The notes beneath the pieces were generated by a model. The model was not told the origin of the DNA. It did not search any database and saw only the letters and a list, made by a program, of their open reading frames with translations. A DNA stretch of 64,000 nucleotides, taken from Eledone cirrhosa (taxonomy: Eukaryota > Mollusca > Cephalopoda > Octopoda > Eledonidae). The translations under genes were made by a program, and so were the position numbers. Below, piece by piece: positions 1-64,000 of this stretch. The DNA is taken from contig OZ024746.1 in assembly GCA_964016885.1 (NCBI GenBank), positions 100,409,603 to 100,473,602 on the forward strand, written 5' to 3'. Each line of letters opens with the position of its first letter. The first letter of the stretch is position 1.

Positions 1-1436
1 GAAAAGTTAGAGGTAGTGAAAGCTAATCTCGGGATGGTGAATATCACATAGGAAAGAGATGACGAAGGAAAGAATCATGTGAAAGAATAATGAAGAGGTC
101 TCATCTAACCCATTTGAGCATAGAGAAGCATGATTTCAATACAAAGATTATGAGATATAAAGTTGATAACAATAATACCAGTATGACTGGAGAGTTAAAA
201 GCAGATTCTGGTGTGATTTGGTCTCAGAATCTATAGAGAAAAACTATATATTTAATTCATATAATAAAATGTTCTTGTGTCTTAGCTATCTTAAGAGATT
301 TTTTTCTCTTTCTAATACTAATACTAAAAATGTTTGAAAACAATGTTATCAAATAAATTTTGATAACTAAACTGATGACTCCAAGCTTGCTTGATGAAGA
401 GCATGATTTTTGGGCACCTTGAGAGATGAAAGACAAAACCTGTCAAAGGGCAGCAGAACTCAAGAGAGTCAACAGTCATCCTATAGTGTGTAAAAAAATA
501 AATTTAAAATAACCTCTTAGACAGAGCTCATTAGCCATAGCAATCTGTTTAGAAGAAGGATCAGTCTGAACCAGGACAGATGAGATCCCTTAGTAACCTT
601 GGTGACAACCTTTCACGTGACCTATGGCTTCATACTTGTGATGAAGGTGTATGAGTAATGTTTTGACAACGATTTGGGATCTTCTGAAGACACTTTTATC
701 CTGATAAGAATCATAGTTATACAACATCATGTAGATTAGCATTGGTGTAATTGTCCATGGTCCCCAACCATCAGCAATGAGGATGGAAAGAGACCAGAAA
801 ACTAATCAATCAACAGTAAAACCTTCCATCCTTATATTCTATTGCTCTCATTTCAAATTACATTCTTTTCTTTCAGCCTTTTGATTTTTTAAAAGAAAGA
901 AAAAAGCAGAAAAAATAGAGAATTAAAGACAAAATTAAATAAAAATAGAGAAAACACAAACTAAAAAAGTAGAAAAAAAATAGTTATAATTAATATTTTA
1001 CAACAAAAATTAAGTGCTACTCAACGGATAGGAAACCAATTCAGAATGAATATTTTTTTCTTTTTTTTTTCTTCCTTTTTATGTTTTTTTTTTATTTAAA
1101 TGCAATTATCAGATAATCCCTGTCACTTCTCTTCTTCTCCCTCCACCAACACCAAAGTTAAGTTTATGGAAAATGGAAAATGTTGTTGCACATGGTAGGG
1201 AATTATGAGAAGGTAAAGTTGCACTTGTTTCTGGAGAAATTCTTCAACAGAATTCAGACACTACCGAATATCTGTCAGAGTAAAATTCAACAATCAACTT
1301 TCTGCACCAAATATTCTTTGTTTTTTGGGTGAGATTTCTTAAACCCCTTCTTCTCATTATCAATGCAGAGGTCTCAAGGACAGACCAATTCTGAACCAGT
1401 AGCCAGCCCAAAGGGGCTATTTATTGTTCAATCAGT
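1..1436 (-). other. CUL1 3' UTR and 3' flank
   Basis: This A/T-rich DNA beyond the stop codon has no supported gene. Candidate minus-strand AATAAA signals are at 1425-1420 (only 12 bases past the stop, probably too close) and at 1096-1091. The transcript end cannot be fixed without RNA data. Confidence 0.4.
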
Positions 1437-62485
<61,049 letters not shown>

Positions 62486-62829
62486 GGCTTTAACAAGTCA
62501 AGGAAAAACAAATAAAATACAGCAAAAGTTAAAAAAAGTTAACCCTTTAGCATATATATTAATCTCTCTTTATGGACGATATGTCGATTTTGAGAATGTA
62601 AGCAAAACACTTGTCTTTTCATTTATTCCATAGTCCATTTAATGAATTCTAATTCTCCGTTTTTCTCTCAGATTTTCAATTAATATTTTACATGTTTTTT
62701 AATAATATGCCTCATTCTGTGGGACCCTTCCTAAAAACTAACCTTCTCCTAAAGTAACCCATTTCCCGCCCCCGCACATCACCATTGCTATTTGGCCCAA
62801 TCATAACTCAGCTGTTTATACTAAGTTCT
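62486..62829. other. Intron upstream of exon w1
   Basis: A/T-rich; a possible MITE start (TTAACCCTTTAGCATATATA at 62539) without a recognisable body. No missing CUL1 exon was found here on the minus strand. Confidence 0.45.
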
Positions 62830-64000
62830 CTTAGAAATCAGTATAGCAAAGCTACCACCTCGGTTACTACGCCTTAAGTTGATTTTCGGTTTGCTAGGTG
62901 GACGGCGGAATTTGGAAAGTCTGAACACTCAATGACAATGTCACAGATGAAGATAAATTCCCCTCCCGCTGCAGGATGAGATTGCAAGGACCACTCTTTA
63001 TTTCAGACACGGATGACCAACATCATTCCATCTCCCACACCCCTCCCTGCCCCTCCAACCCATCCATCCCACCCTCCCAACTTCAGAGTTGGTACCATTG
63101 AAAGGTCGCTCAAATGGGGTTGTAGAGATGCTTTAACATAAAGAAGTTGATGTTTGTTGTGTCCAAGAGACTATGTGGAGAGGTGGGTCTGCTAGATTCA
63201 TCGTGGGTAAAAAACGATGCTATAAACTTTTCTGGGTTGGAAATGACAACGGACTGGGTGGAGTAGGAATTATGTTACCTGAAAAATGGAACTACTGTGA
63301 CAATAATATCCACTTATGCACACCAATCTGGTCTACCTTACGTTATAAAGGACAGGTTCTATGAGTCGCTAATGCACACTACCTCCCAAATAACCGACAG
63401 TGACTACTTAATTATTGCTGGCGACCTAAATGGTCACGTTGGACAACATTGTGATGGCTATGATGGAATCCATGGAGGCTATGGGTTTGGTACTAGAAAT
63501 GAGGAAGGCTTCAGGATCCTGGAATTCTGCGACGCTAATAACCTAATAAACTTTAAAAAACAAGAAAACCACTTGATCACCTATAGATCAGAGGAACACG
63601 CCAGCCAGATGGATTATATCCTTATTAGAAGACGTGACAAAGTGTCTGTTGTAAACACTAAATCCCTCCCCCATGAAGAATGCACCTCTCAACATAGCCT
63701 AGTAGTTAGTGACCTCGTAGTCAGGAATAGACGTACTCGACGACAGAGGAGGACTTCCTTGAGGAGAAGAATATGGAAGTTGAAGAACTCCATAGCCAGT
63801 GACAAATTTAAAAGCTTATTACTTGATGCCTTTGACAATAAGGACGAGCAATTAGAGACATGCAATATAGAGGAACAGTAAACCTGCTGAAAGCAACGGA
63901 TGAAATCTGTGGCTGGGGCAGACCTATTGGCAGGAGGAGAGTAACTTGGTGGTGGAATAGTAAGGTGGAGGAGACAATCAAGGCAAAAAAGCAGGCTTGG
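62830..64000 (+). pseudogene. RTE-like LINE, 5' UTR and endonuclease, runs off window
   Basis: 5' UTR 62830-63090 (CACTCAATGACAATGTCACA, TTTATTTCAGACACGGATGA) as in the copy ending near 59.19 kb. Endonuclease: TMWRGGSARFIVGKKRCYKL, NDNGLGGVGIMLPEKW, TIISTYAHQSGLPYVIKDRF, IIAGDLNGHVGQHCDGYDG (catalytic GDLN intact), EEHASQMDYILIRRRDKVSV, RRRIWKLKNSIASDKFKSLL. A ~37-codon gap near 63290, a stop at 63881 and a lost start make it inactive. It lies in the CUL1 intron before w1, antisense to the gene. Confidence 0.88.

Overview
The window is nuclear DNA of an animal, almost certainly a cephalopod mollusc (octopus-like). The reasons are a single large intron-rich animal gene, several SINE types resembling cephalopod tRNA-derived SINEs, many broken non-LTR retrotransposons, (ATG/GAT)n and (TA)n tails, and long minisatellites. 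No operons, bacterial genes, rRNA genes, CRISPR arrays or free-standing tRNA genes were seen. The species call is inference from repeat style and cannot be proved from the window.

The only host gene I can support is cullin-1 (CUL1), the scaffold of SCF ubiquitin ligases, on the minus strand. Eighteen coding exons (numbered w1-w18 here, 5' to 3') run from 62485 down to the stop codon at 1437-1439. All have GT-AG junctions and compatible phases. Joined, they give 726 residues that align from about residue 49 of human CUL1 to its C-terminus, ending in the usual YSYLA. The exon(s) for the first ~48 residues and the promoter lie beyond position 64000. Coding DNA is 2.18 kb of more than 61 kb.

The introns are packed with repeats. 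(1) An RTE-like LINE family (endonuclease, reverse transcriptase, PHD-like zinc finger, C-terminal domain) occurs in two tail types: a short-tail type whose last codons are also the SINE tail, and a long-tail type whose 3' UTR holds a 45-48 bp minisatellite. Main copies are at 5.8-9.0, 11.4, 14.0-15.1, 15.4-16.4, 37.0-38.0, 38.4-42.1, 47.4-48.8, 53.9-59.2 and 62.8-64.0 kb; several are nested. (2) A jockey/CR1-like LINE lies at 26.4-30.06 kb, all broken. (3) Two inverted copies of another LINE 3' end (30.2-31.26 and 32.56-33.45 kb) flank CUL1 exon w12. (4) Two TTAA-flanked MITE families begin with CCCTTT. (5) tRNA-derived SINEs of two kinds are present.

Large tandem arrays: a 5.6 kb two-length (68/50 bp) minisatellite at 18.85-24.49 kb; a GGTGA-type polypurine tract to 25.08 kb; a 31-bp satellite in opposite orientations at 10.2-11.2 and 48.8-49.3 kb; a 48-bp array at 47.5-48.3 kb expanded from the LINE 3' UTR; a 64-bp array at 12.0-12.3 kb made from a MITE end; and a 77-bp array at 45.06-45.5 kb. 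I found no new protein-coding system. What deserves attention is repeat biology inside an essential gene: nested insertions that record target-site choice, arrays born from transposon ends, and inverted LINE arms around a coding exon in a lineage known for heavy A-to-I RNA editing.
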